Position numbers and translations under genes: made by a program. The notes below the pieces were generated by a model. That model made no database searches. It saw only the letters and a program-made list of their open reading frames with translations, and had not been told where the DNA came from. 64,000 nt of DNA from Cenococcum geophilum 1.58 (Eukaryota > Ascomycota > Dothideomycetes > Gloniales > Gloniaceae): assembly GCA_001692895.1 (NCBI GenBank), contig KV748209.1:930001-994000 (forward strand). Reading direction: 5' to 3'. This document shows positions 1 to 10,501 of the stretch, piece after piece (position 1 is the stretch's first letter; each line of letters begins with the position of its first letter).

Positions 1-415
1 GGTAGGTCTAGTAAAGGTTTTCGAAGGAAGTTTTGAGAGATATTCAAAGTGCGTACTACTATGGAAGGATAAAATTAACCTAGAAGTAGATTTAAGGAAT
101 AATTCCTCTCGGTACCTCTGGACTTCAGGTCGGACCACACCCGCTCCCCAAGATGGGATGCCCCAAAGTTACTCACCGGAACCATCGATGCCTAGACTAC
201 TAATGGCTACGCGCCTAACTTCGAGCCAGATGATGGCTACTGCAATTCCCTGATCGATATCGGATTTGGAAAGAACTGTGCGAAGGAAGTGCGGGAATTC
301 TAGAAGAAGACAATCAAGCAGAACTATTAAGGGGATGGTGGAAGACGCAGAGCGCGAATGACTGTTATAAACCTGCGTGACCGCGATGGACTGCACCCAA
401 GACTCTGGGGTGTGG

Positions 416-420
416 AGTGC
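416..420. repeat. Target-site duplication AGTGC, left copy
   Basis: AGTGC directly precedes the left LTR and is repeated exactly at 5776-5780 after the right LTR. A 5-bp duplication is usual for LTR retrotransposon integration. Confidence 0.9.
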
Positions 421-682
421 TGTTGAACGGACGATCAGGAATAAGAACTCTGTTTTATTAAAGAGGGCTCTAAAAGCTCTCTTATATACATTAGGTAGGT
501 CCTAAATACAATGACGACGATGTCGTCATGTAGTAGGTCATAGTTAAGAGAAATAGGTAATGAGACGTTCGATGAGACATACGAGCTCAAGATACGAGAC
601 AACTGAGACATAGTTCGTATAGACGATCTAGGTCGTCAGACAGTATTACAATGGTAGTAAGGAACTTCGATTTAGGTTGATA
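421..682 (-). repeat. Copia LTR (3' LTR with respect to coding strand)
   Basis: 262 bp, aligned end to end with 5514-5775. About a dozen differences are seen and all are C/T or G/A transitions, with this copy mostly carrying the T or A state. Confidence 0.92.
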
Positions 683-691
683 CACCCCCCT
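683..691 (-). other. Copia polypurine tract
   Basis: Read on the minus strand this is AGGGGGGTG directly upstream of the 3' LTR, the expected place for the plus-strand primer. Confidence 0.75.
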
Positions 692-889
692 AGCTGCACA
701 GAGCCTTCTGGGCTGCTGTAGAAAATACTAAAAAGTCATAATAGCAATTTAGTGTTAAGTTAAAGGAAATCCTTTATATATTTACCTTGCCTAAATATTA
801 TTTAAATCGAATTAAATTAGATCCTTAATATTAATAAGGTTTAATTACTAAACAAATGTCTCGTGCTTTTAACAAGGTAGAGCCTTTAT

Positions 890-3800
890 TAGGCCGTCTG
901 CTATTATATCCGCAGTAGGCACCTATTTAATATTAATGCTTCCTTTACAAACTTCCTGGCGGAGCTAGTAGTGATAAATATTAACGTGTTAAAGCTTAGT
1001 GTTAAGCTCCACATCGCTTTTAGTAAGTAGTTAAATCGTCTATAGGTTATCGCAATATATTATTTGCTTCTTATTAGGGTTAAATCTAATTTTTTTAAAG
1101 AATCGCTGCCACCAAATTGACTCGGTAGCTGCATGCGATAGGGCTAGAAACTCTACTTTTATGCTTAATTTTATTACTAACTTCTGCTTTATAGATCGCT
1201 AGTTAATTGGCCCTCTAAATAAGGTAAATAGATAACCTTCTGTACTCTTTTTACTCACTAGGTTGTTGCCAAATAATATATCGCTGGCCCTTGTAAAGAT
1301 CTGGTTTATTATATTCTCCTTTAAGTACTTAATCGCAAGAGTTTTGGTTTAATTAAGGTAGGCAATTGCCCTTATAGCAGCTGCGTCATGAATTGGTAAT
1401 GGATTTTGTAAGAATTCTAATAGCTTACTTACTGTTCTCGCTATATCTAAATAAGTAATATTAGCTGTATAGAGCATAGATCCGACTTTCCTCTAATAGG
1501 CGTAGGTATCCTACTTAGAGGCTTACTCTAGATTAGGCTTAAGTTCCTTAATACCCATTAGTATATATATCTTACGATAATCTTTAACTTTAAAGCTTGT
1601 CGCAATTTTATTAATATAGGAATTCTAGCTAAGCTAGAGCTTCCTATTCTTTTTATTATAGATAATTTAAATTCCTAAGAACTAGGTAAAGTTACCTAGG
1701 TCCTTTATCTTATACTTTCTTATAAGGTGCTCCTTAAAGGTTTAGAGCTTAAGTAGGTCTTTCTTCCTAAATATAGCTGTGATATTGTTGACGTAGAAGA
1801 AGACTATTAGCTAATTGTTGTGATATAGGCAAGGCTCCTCCGCCACTAGCTTTAAGCCTTTCTTTTTTAGCGTTGTTGTTAAGTTACTATGCTATAGTAG
1901 AGGTAATTGCCTTAATCTATAGAGGGCTCTTTAGAGAAGTAGGTACTTGCCCTTAATTAGAAATCTATCTAGATACTTAACGTACATAACTTTATTAATT
2001 ACGCTGTTTATAAATACATTAACAGCGTCGCCTTATTAGTAGTCCAGGTTAAATATTGCGATAATAGCCATTAAGGCTCTAAATAATCTTGCTGCTAAAG
2101 TTGCGGTATAGGTGTTCTTGTAAACTAACTTTTGTAGATTACCTTATACGTAAAAACAAGCTTTAAACCTTATTAGATATCCGTTAATATTAGTCTTATA
2201 TATAAATACCCAGATAATAGGCACTGTTTTAGTATAGATTGTCTTATTAATAACTTAAAACGTTCCTTAATTTTAAAGGTCCGTATATTTCTTTTAGGCA
2301 GTAGCCGCGAACTCTTCCTTATATTAATGTCTTTAAAGCTCCTTCTAATTTCTAGGTGGCGGTAGGAGCTAATCGCGGTACAGCTTTTTATAAAATGTAA
2401 GCCCTATATTAAAGGCTGATCTTTAAGCTAGAAGGCTCTAGTTAGTAATATTAGTAAAAAAGCCTACGTAGATCTTTGATCATCCTTTAAGTCTCTTTCC
2501 TTTAACTACATTTTACTTTCCTACATCGCTATTAATCTTCTTCTTTGGCTTAGCTTTATCGGTCGGAACTAGAATATAGTATAGCTTCTTTACCGAGGTA
2601 TTTAAGGACGGTAGTAGAGGCTCCGGTAAGTTAGGTTCTGGTATCTTATTTAGAGTAGGAAGCCCTAGAGCTAAGTCGTCTTTAGAGCTTAAATCTTGTT
2701 GCTTACTACTCTTAATATTAGGCTCTTCCTTATTTCTACCAGATTCTACCTATTGTCTCCCTTTAGTGTTAACTTAAATCTCGTCTTAAGTCTTATTGCT
2801 TTCGTTAGATAACAATTCTAATTTATTTTAGAGATCCTATATTTAATAAATATTAATAACTTCTAATATTTAGTTAGTTCTAACTTAGAGTATATTTGCT
2901 AGATCTAGCTATAAGTTATTATAGAGTAACCGCTTATTAAACTTTATATCTCTAGTTTTTATAACCTTCTTTTAACTAGGAATGTAGATTCGGAATATAT
3001 TTATTAAATTATATTCTACCAGATATCCTATATAGGCCCTTAGCGTAAGCTTATTTAGGCGTGGAATATTATACTTAAGAGGGTAGGCCCTACAGCCGTA
3101 GACTTATAGGTAGCCTATATTTAGTTTTAGTGGTGATATACCTATAGCTAACTAGATTCTCTTAAATGGTGTCTTTTACCTAAGTCTTCTACTAGGCGTT
3201 CGATTGAGTAGATAGGTAGCTGCTTTATAAACTTTAAGATATAGCTTCTCTAGTAGATAAGCCTTAATTCTTATATACTAAGCCTTCTATATAATTACCC
3301 CCCTAGATTGTTCCGCTAGACCGTTCTATAATTAAGTATTAGGTGCTGATTTTTTAATACTAATTTCTCGTTTAGCTGCCTATTCCTTAAATTCGCCTAT
3401 AAGAGACGTCTCTTTATCTATGTGGATAATGGCTACCTTAAAGCTATATTGTTGTTTAATAACATTACAATATTTAATGATAATTTGGGTAAGGGACGAC
3501 TTCTTAGCCATTATCTCTACCTTATTTATTCGCGTTGCGTTATTAAGGAAGTATACCACGTACTTATTGCTATTAAATGCGACTATTCCGGGTATTAAAT
3601 TAAGGTAGATTCTATAGAAAGGAACCAGTGACTAAGTTGGAGGTCTTCTAGATACCACCTTATAAGCTTTACTTACTCTATACGATTTATATTCTACCGT
3701 CGTTGGGCCTTTTATAATCGCGCCCGTTACTAATTAAGGTAGTTACTTAATCGCGTCTTTTCCTACATAGCCCATTTGCTAGTGCTATATATAGCCTTCT

Positions 3801-4250
3801 ACCTAATTTAATAGAGGCTTTAATAAATGCTTTATTGGCTTTAATTAAGTCGCAAATAAAGCCTTAGGTAAGTCACTTTTTAGCTTATTGTATTTAATGG
3901 TGTTTTAACTATAGTGGCGGCCATAGTAGGCGTACGTCTTGTCGTCGCTATAGAAGAGAGTGTTCTCTTTGTTATTCTAGTAGACTCCCTTATTATTAAG
4001 CTTATTAAGATATACTAAGTTGGTATAGAAGCCTGGTATAAAGGCTGCTCCTAAGAGCTATATCTATCTCTTCCCTTTTAGGTTGTTAATTGTGACTATA
4101 GCTGTACTATAGCCTACGATTTCTTCTATATGCGAGCCTATGTAGACACGTTCTAATATAGGCTTAATATCGCTAATAAACCTAGCTCTATTGTTAAAGA
4201 TATATAGGCTGGTTCCTAAGTTAAGAATTACACTATCGCGAAGCTTGTAA
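890..4250 (-). pseudogene. Copia pol remnant (PR-IN-RT-RH)
   Basis: Translated from high to low coordinates with stops ignored. Near 4190 a protease-like LNLGTS replaces the expected D-S/T-G. Near 3810-3740 a GAG-pre-integrase segment contains QMGYVGKDAIK. Near 3600-3180 the integrase core contains IHIDKETSLIGEFK and NGLAEQS. Near 2220-1700 the reverse transcriptase contains YKTNINGYLIRFKA and YVNNI. Lower coordinates hold the RT thumb and RNase H. Many in-frame TAG/TAA codons and Asp-to-Asn changes in the protease and RT sites show that it cannot encode an active polyprotein. Confidence 0.85.
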
Positions 4251-4489
4251 TTGGAAGTTGTGTTATTAAATTCTATATAATAAACTGTAAAGTTTCCGGT
4301 AGGCCCTTATAAGCTCTAATTGCTACCTTCCTTTAGCTTTTTATTGGCTTGATTATCCTTATTGGCTTAATCATCCTTTTTAATTTACTTAATACGAGCC
4401 TTAATTTCAGGTGTTGTATTAGCAATCTTCTTATCTACCTTCTTCTAAATTTTATTACTTGGTTTAAACCACAATAGGCGAGGAATTAA

Positions 4490-5416
4490 CTCTACGATGT
4501 ACTAGCACTTATTAAAGTAGTAACGTTTTCCGCATAGGCACTCTAGTAGCGGTTGCCTCTCCTTCTTCTACTTATCTGCTAATAATTAAGGCTTTAATTT
4601 AGGCTTTAAATTCGGTGAGTCATCTTTAAAGGTAACTCTAAATAATCCTCCTTATGGGGTTTTGCCCTTCTGGGCGAGGTCCGTATAATAGTAGTTTCGG
4701 TATATTTCAACCAGTTTAAAAAAGGTAGAAAGCGTCTTCTTCTCCTACTTACGCTTATTAAGCTCGTTCTTCCAATATTCTAACTAGCTTAGTGTAATTA
4801 ATTTAACTATATACGCGAAGTCTTTTACTAAACAATTACTATTTACCTTAGGTAGAGCTTACTCCTTACACTTAGTGTACACCTTCTCCCACTCTTATAA
4901 CTAGATCTTAAAGTTCTAGTTCCGAGGCGCCTTCTTAAGCCTTGCATATTAAGTGGCTATTTAAAGCTTTTGGGCGTGGTTAGTTAGAGTAATTCTCTTT
5001 TTAAGAGATACTAAGACGTTATAGGTGGTGGTGCATTTAAACGTGTAGATAAGGTAGGTACATAAGATAGAGCTTAGGATGTGGCTGCGTAACGTATTAA
5101 AAGCTAACAACTGTTTTCTATATAGCTTTATATTGTCCCTATAGTCGGCTTTAAGCATATGGAGCTCCTCCTTCTCCTCCTTATCTAGGTCCGCGAGCTT
5201 CGTCTTCCCCCAGCTATTAGCATCCTTAGGTAAGGTATAAATAGGTTCTTTAAGCTATAGCAGATTAGTCTTAGGTGTTAATGGGTCAACATACTTCTAG
5301 AGACAATTATTATTCGCTTTTAACTTAATAACCTTAATCCATTCGTCCTAATTATTTGGGCTTGTAAGGATAACGGATAATATAATAACGGGAGGGGTTT
5401 CTTGTTAAGAAGTCAT
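4490..5416 (-). pseudogene. Copia gag remnant
   Basis: The frame opens with an ATG at 5416 (M-T-S then a TAA where Gln is expected). The longest uninterrupted piece is 5158-4961, beginning MLKADYRDNIKLYRKQLLAF, typical of the Copia gag capsid region (UBN2-like). A CCHC-like knuckle remnant (CLCGKRYYFNKC) lies near 4540-4500. The 5' leader from 5500 to 5417 is short. The protein would package the element RNA, but premature stops make it non-functional. Confidence 0.8.
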
Positions 5417-5500
5417 TGTGGGTAGTTATCTACGATTAAGATAATAATTAAAATTAATGGGAATAAAGGCTTTGGAATCAAAGATAATGCAGTAAACGGC

Positions 5501-5513
5501 CTGGGCTTATAAC
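5501..5513 (-). other. Copia primer-binding site, half initiator-tRNA type
   Basis: The plus strand reads CTGGGCTTATAAC directly next to the 5' LTR. This equals the anticodon-arm sequence of initiator tRNA-Met (CTGGGCTCATAAC) with one C-to-T change. Priming from an internal half of tRNA-iMet is known in several Copia lineages. The one mismatch fits RIP. Confidence 0.65.
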
Positions 5514-5775
5514 TGTTAAACGGACGATCAGGAATGAGAACTCTGTTTTATTAAAGAGGGCTCTAGAAGCTCTCTTATATACATCAGGTAGGTCCCAAAT
5601 ACAATGACGACGACGTCGTCATGTAGTAGGTCATAGTTAAGAGAAACAGGTAATGAGACGTTCGATGAGACATACGAGCTCAAGATATGAGACAACTGAG
5701 ACATAGTTCGTATAGACGATCTAGGTCGTCAGACAGTATTACGATGGTAGTAAGGAACTTCGATTCAGGTCGACA
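5514..5775 (-). repeat. Copia LTR (5' LTR with respect to coding strand)
   Basis: 262-bp partner of 421-682. It begins TGTTAAACGG, ends GTCGACA and is followed by the AGTGC target duplication. Confidence 0.92.
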
Positions 5776-5780
5776 AGTGC
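5776..5780. repeat. Target-site duplication AGTGC, right copy
   Basis: Exact copy of 416-420 directly after the right LTR. The hydrolase reading frame resumes here. Confidence 0.9.
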
Positions 5781-6232
5781 CCTGTGTTATGGTTACATGT
5801 AAGTTTGCCAAGGTTCCAAGCAACCTCCCAGAAGTAGATCAATATTTTTGCTAACGACATGAGTTTAGGGTACGGGTGATGCTGTCTACTCAGTTCTAAA
5901 TGCGGAACAAGAAATTAAGCTGTTCAAGAACTCGCCTGATGCGAGACTAGTAACAATGAAGGACGGACAGCATTTCCTCAGCTTCTCGCACCTGAAGGAA
6001 GTCGCGGACAACCTAGTCGAATTCGTGGGGAAATATAATAAACAGAAAAGCACGCTGGAAGCGCAAATGCCCAGTAACATTCTAGGAGCAACTTTCTAAT
6101 ACCCTAGCGCCAAAATGCAACCCTGGAAGGGACAATCTATGTGATTGGTAAATGTGATACTCTCCTGTCGTGTCCCTCTCAGGATATCATAGCTCATGCA
6201 AAATGCCCTGGTTGGAGCATATCCTGTAACAG

Positions 6233-9200
6233 TCAGTGATAATAAATCAATGTTAAAGGAGACAACAATACCATCATATCGTTTAACAGCTGGGTTTCTT
6301 TGCCGTCTTTACGGAAACCACCTCCTGCGAGATGCAATTTTCTCAGTTGACGAGCTTGAATACTCTACGATTGTGAATCAGCAGATTGCCAAAGCTCCAG
6401 GACATTAGCCCAGACCTCTTCTACAGTGCTCTTCATAATATACCGGATTACAGTAACTTGGCTCGTCTGTCCAATACGGAGGGCACGCCCGATAGCCTGA
6501 TTTTCTATTGAAGGATTCCATTGAGGTTCGAGAAGGTAAATTCGTGATGCTACGGCGAGGTTGAGGCTATTAAGATTAGCGTGTACGGTATGAAAGGCAA
6601 GGGCTTTTTAACAGATGAAAGTGAGCCATGTTACAATCTTATGTAGACCGAAGATGACTTCTTTCTATAAGACTATATTGATTGAATAGAAATGAGACAT
6701 ACCCAACAGCCCCAGTACCGAGAGTCATAAACAAAACAGTTGCTCCTCCGTTCGACCGGAAATCTGCCAGCACTTTTTTCCTTTCTGGAAGTGTTAGCGA
6801 CCCATCAATGCGATCAAAGCGTATTCCAGTATTCTCTAAAAGGCGAGCAGCAATGTTGAGAGTCTTTTTCCATGAGGAAAAGACAATGCTATATAATATC
6901 AAGTTAGCAACAGTACGCTAGAAAGACCACAAGAACTTGGTACAAATACAACCTTTTTTCCCCATTTCGCAAGTTTTTCAAGTCTTCTAGAAGCGCCAAA
7001 AGTTTCGACGGGTAAGATCTATCCGAAAACATAGGATAGTGGTGTTGTAGCTGCTTGTTATAATTTTGGCTTTTGCCCAAGCTATTTTCTTGTGATCTCT
7101 CAACCGTTCTTTCGGCGTGGTTAGAGCGGTCATATTTTCGACATATCGGACAATAATTTTTATTTCCTTTACGCTGCTGCTCAAGCTCCATCTGATAACG
7201 CCCTATGCAACTTACACAGATGAGGTGAGGGCACGCTGTCAGCTTTGCCCCGCCTGAATCATGTGTGCCATCCACGAAGTAAACACTACATGAGCAGTAC
7301 GCACAGTCCGCTTGGTCAATTTGTTGAAGGTAAGTAAACGCCTCATAAGAATCTGATGGTAATCCATCTGAAAAAACTTCGAAGGTTTGCTCGTTACTTC
7401 CATTATTGCAAAACAAGCGGAGCTTTAGAAGTGATTCTAGCACAGTATGATTGACTAGCGCACGTCTTCTGCCGCTGACAGCCATGTCAATTGCTTGCCT
7501 GCAACTTTGCTCTATAAGCTGGTATTCCGCACGCTCCGTTGCTGAAAATTGGATTTGACGTATCTCTGTGACTGGAGTGGACATATCCAGGATATCTCTA
7601 GTCCGTCGCAAGCAGATGGATCCCAGCAGCAAACGTAAGTTTGAGAACGAATCGGCTGAAGGAGATTTGCCCATATTAGCAATGTATTTTCTGAAATTAG
7701 CTGATTCTTCCATAATCGGTACCCGAAGAAAGGAAACAAGAGCTCCGAGATCCTCTAAAGAGTTTTGGATAGGTGTGCCTGTTAAACACCAGCGATGCTG
7801 TGCCTGAAGTGCGGAGATTGCTTCGTACTGCTTTGTGGACTTATTTCGAATATCGTGCGCTTGAATATCGTTAGCATTACTAATTTTCACGCATTGTAAA
7901 CTTGCGTAAATGTTGATTCTTGTGCATGCAATGTGTTGCGCTTAATCGAAGCTACAGGATCTTGAAATTGATAATTTAGGGAAATGATGCTTATTACCTT
8001 CGTCAAGCACTATCCTAAACCATCTTACCTGATCTAGAATATTTCCACCACGACAGTACTCAGCTGCGACTGTAGCGTATGTAGTGAGTACAATTTCGGA
8101 GGAAAACAGTCGAGGCATTTCAGACTGCCTGTTTTGGCCATGATGTTTATGGAACGTTAGAGAGCTTGAATAAGTGTGCCTGATAGAAGCGATTAGCAGC
8201 TACTTATGCAGACGGTTGCCAGAAGCCTCACTTTCGAATCTCGTCTACCCAACTGTCTATTAACACTGAGGCGAGTTAGAGACATCCACAAATTGTCAAG
8301 TATTTGCGAACATACATGGAGATGGAGCAACGATTAGTGTTGCTTTAGATGCAACAATCGGCCGATTTCCAGACGCGAGATTGTTCTCACTCGTCGAAAA
8401 GGTATGGGCCCGTTCGAGTGAGCCCGCGATGGTTGATATCATAACGAGAGATTTTCCAAGACCCATATCATCGGCAAGAATACCCCCTTTAGCGTCGTCC
8501 AGTGTTCTGCTCTTGACGCCACTGATGAGGTGTTGATAACTAGAGCGCCTTGTCAGTTTGTGCCTCTCTTCACAGAACTTAGTCCAGTCAAGATATCTTA
8601 TGGCATCCTCGCCATACAAATCTAACCAGTTATAATTTACCCAGCCACTTCAGAGACTCCGCACAAACATGAGCATAGTTATTGGCTGAATTTTGAACTT
8701 CTCGTGCAGTTTCCCAGCAATAGTTTCATATTATTCTAATGGGAGAGACTCACTAAGGTACCTCAGATGTCTGGTTCTCATATCGCCAAAGACTTAGTGA
8801 GAGAGGCAAGTCGCCTGTTTCTCTTCTTGCGATAAAGTCCACCGCCTGTTTTTGGTGGCTATGGGCACAATAAGAGAGTTAGCATGGTCAGTGTGAAAGC
8901 AATTATGAAGAAGTAAGTCGCCACTCAGATCTTCGACTCGATTACAAGAAGCTAGATACAGTGTGTGAGTAAAATACGTGGGTTTGTGTGTATGTCTTCC
9001 TTGCGTGGCCTTACGTGTTTAATATGGGTTTATTGCCCAAAAAACAGCCTGCATTTTGTACATATCGAGAGCAAAATATCCCAGAATGGCGTGATGTAAC
9101 AAGAAACACAAAATACATACTCCAGCAATACACTCTTGATTCGGCGATCGGTTGTGCCATTTTTTAAATAGCCACGGTGAGAGAGTGTGTCAAGGATTGA

Positions 9201-10100
9201 GCTGATGTCGGAAGTAGAGGCCTGGTTCACAGCTACGGCCTCACCCATTTCTATACTATCCCCCGTAAATATCGTCAGCGTGGTATATATGTCGTCCAAG
9301 GAATCGACGAGTCGTATGTAATGGGGATTAAAGTAATCTTTAGACTCGGGATTATAGCGCGGCTGTTGCAGAAAAAGTGCGGCTTTCGTAAGCACCGTTC
9401 CCACTGCTTCGGCATCTTGCCTAGGACCGTAGATATTAATCTCCACCATAATAACTGCGTGTTCTTTATTACTTCTCCAGGCACGGAGACCTTTATTCCA
9501 CTCCATGGCTGAAACAAAGGCTTCCAGGCGGACAAGCTTTAGATCTGCCAAGTCTAAGCCTTGAAGCCCGAGACTTGTCTTGGTGTTGATGATTGCTGCA
9601 ATAGATCCAGCTGAAGTTGCAAGGGCTGAAACGCCATTCCGCCTAAGAAGGTCGAACTTGACAAATTCATCGCCCGAAATGGAAGTACTGACTGAATCTA
9701 TCACGCAGTCATGAACCCGGGCTTTAACATCGATGATCTACACTAAGTTAGTTATAATATAGAAATAGTTTCTTAGGGGGCAGGTCTGTTTTCGAGGATA
9801 CAGAACATGAATCCATCCTAGCAATGGAAACATTTAGATGGTGTGGGTTGATTAATTGTTCGTCTTTACCTCTCCGAGGCTTTATATGCATTTTGATTGA
9901 CTGAGTAGTAGGAAGGGAAACCTTACTGAGCCATAACATATCTCCGGCGAAGCTGCCAAGTGCGTTGCTTCGTAGTTTTCATCCGCCTCGAATTCGGTGA
10001 TAGGAGACTGATCTCTGAATCTCAGCGGCGACGGTTCGAAATCATCTCGAGTGTCATCCGTAAATGGGCATGGTCGCTTCTGAGTTGTTGTAGTTATCAT
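6233..10100 (-). CDS. SNF2-family DNA-dependent ATPase with RING finger (Rad5/HLTF-like)
   Basis: Multi-exon gene starting at the ATG at 10098-10100 (MITTTTQKRPCPF) and ending with the TGA at 6235-6233. Order: a fungal N-terminal region (9704-9121, with INIYGPRQDAEAVG), the SNF2 N-lobe entry (HQKQAVDFIARRE), Walker A GGILADDMGLGKS near 8470, a DEAH-type box VLDEAH formed across the intron 7997-7860, RWCLTGTPIQN near 7790, a RING C3HC4 cluster (CAYC..CPHLICVSC..CPICR, 7320-7130), then the helicase C lobe with motif VI QAIGRALRIGQ near 6490. Supported introns are 9120-8859, 8315-8257, 8231-8180, 7997-7860, 6952-6889, 6702-6567 and 6415-6365. The family remodels chromatin or DNA-protein complexes; RING members can act as ubiquitin ligases. 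Two junctions are unresolved: 9960-9750 and 8790-8620 (in-frame TGA near 8645). It appears intact otherwise. Confidence 0.85.
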
Positions 10101-10501
10101 TTGGAAAGACCCAGAAGGCTAAACATTCAGTTCATGCGAGGCTTGGGCGGCGGTAGACATAAAACTGGTGGGGATGAGTACTGACGAAAGCTCGCCTAAA
10201 TATGGCTGCCTAACTTCCTTGAGAAATTATTGTTGTCTGCTTAATGCTCTGTCAAATTTGCTTAGAGCTAAGCCAGGTGGCGGAGCATAACCCGACTCGG
10301 GGCAAGGCGAATCTGGAGGCTGATGTGCACAGCCACGTTCCATCGGGGATATTCAGGTGAGGCAAAATAATCTGCACTGCTGCATGGTCTTATGAACTCA
10401 ACCTTCATGTGGAAAACTCCGCGCCACAACAACAGCAAGCAATCGGCCATAACGGAGTTTCGTTTAGATTTCCGTATACCTAGGTACACCTAGCCTCCAT
10501 C
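10101..10501. promoter_or_regulatory. Shared divergent promoter region
   Basis: 401 bp between the start codons of the SNF2 gene (minus) and the NACHT gene (plus). No other coding signal is convincing here. Head-to-head order implies that control elements for both lie inside it. No specific binding site is claimed. Confidence 0.5.

Larger units (their letters stand above)
421..5775 (-). mobile_element. Full-length Ty1/Copia LTR retrotransposon, RIP-inactivated
   Basis: A 5.36-kb element with 262-bp LTRs (421-682 and 5514-5775), TG..CA-type ends and a perfect 5-bp target duplication, coding on the minus strand. Domain order on that strand is gag, CCHC knuckle, protease, GAG-pre-integrase, integrase, reverse transcriptase, RNase H. 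Integrase before RT defines Copia rather than Gypsy. All frames are riddled with TAG/TAA, mostly where Gln is expected, and the RT YVDD motif reads YVNN (about 1785). LTR differences are all transitions. These are RIP signatures, so the copy is dead. It lies in an exon of an alpha/beta-hydrolase gene. Confidence 0.93.
343..6099 (+). pseudogene. Alpha/beta-hydrolase gene split by a Copia element
   Basis: C-terminal part of an alpha/beta-hydrolase-fold protein, broken in two by the retrotransposon at 421-5775. The left piece reads to 420 (ending ..LHPRLWGVEC). The right piece resumes after the duplicated AGTGC with PVLWLH, then a 70-bp intron (5799-5868, GTAAGT start, GCTAAC branch, TTTAG end), then GTGDAVYSVLNAEQEIKLF.. 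to the TAA at 6097-6099. The pattern fits the family: a PVLWLHG strand, an Asp-containing loop (GTGDAV), and DGQHFLSFSH carrying the expected catalytic His. If the retrotransposon and one target copy are removed, the frame is continuous, so the gene was probably functional before insertion. The N-terminal half lies left of the window or is unclear in 1-342. It converges on the SNF2 gene with a 133-bp gap. The substrate cannot be deduced. Confidence 0.75.

Noticed and set aside
6196..6408. Plus-strand 70-codon frame
   Set aside because: Antisense of the last exons of the SNF2 gene.
6233..10100. SNF2 gene as a pseudogene
   Set aside because: Most apparent breaks resolve into consensus introns with branch sites and restore family motifs such as VLDEAH and GAVGLNLA; only two junctions remain open.
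10268..10489. Possible small gene in the divergent promoter
   Set aside because: Lacks any motif and overlaps the leader of the NACHT gene.
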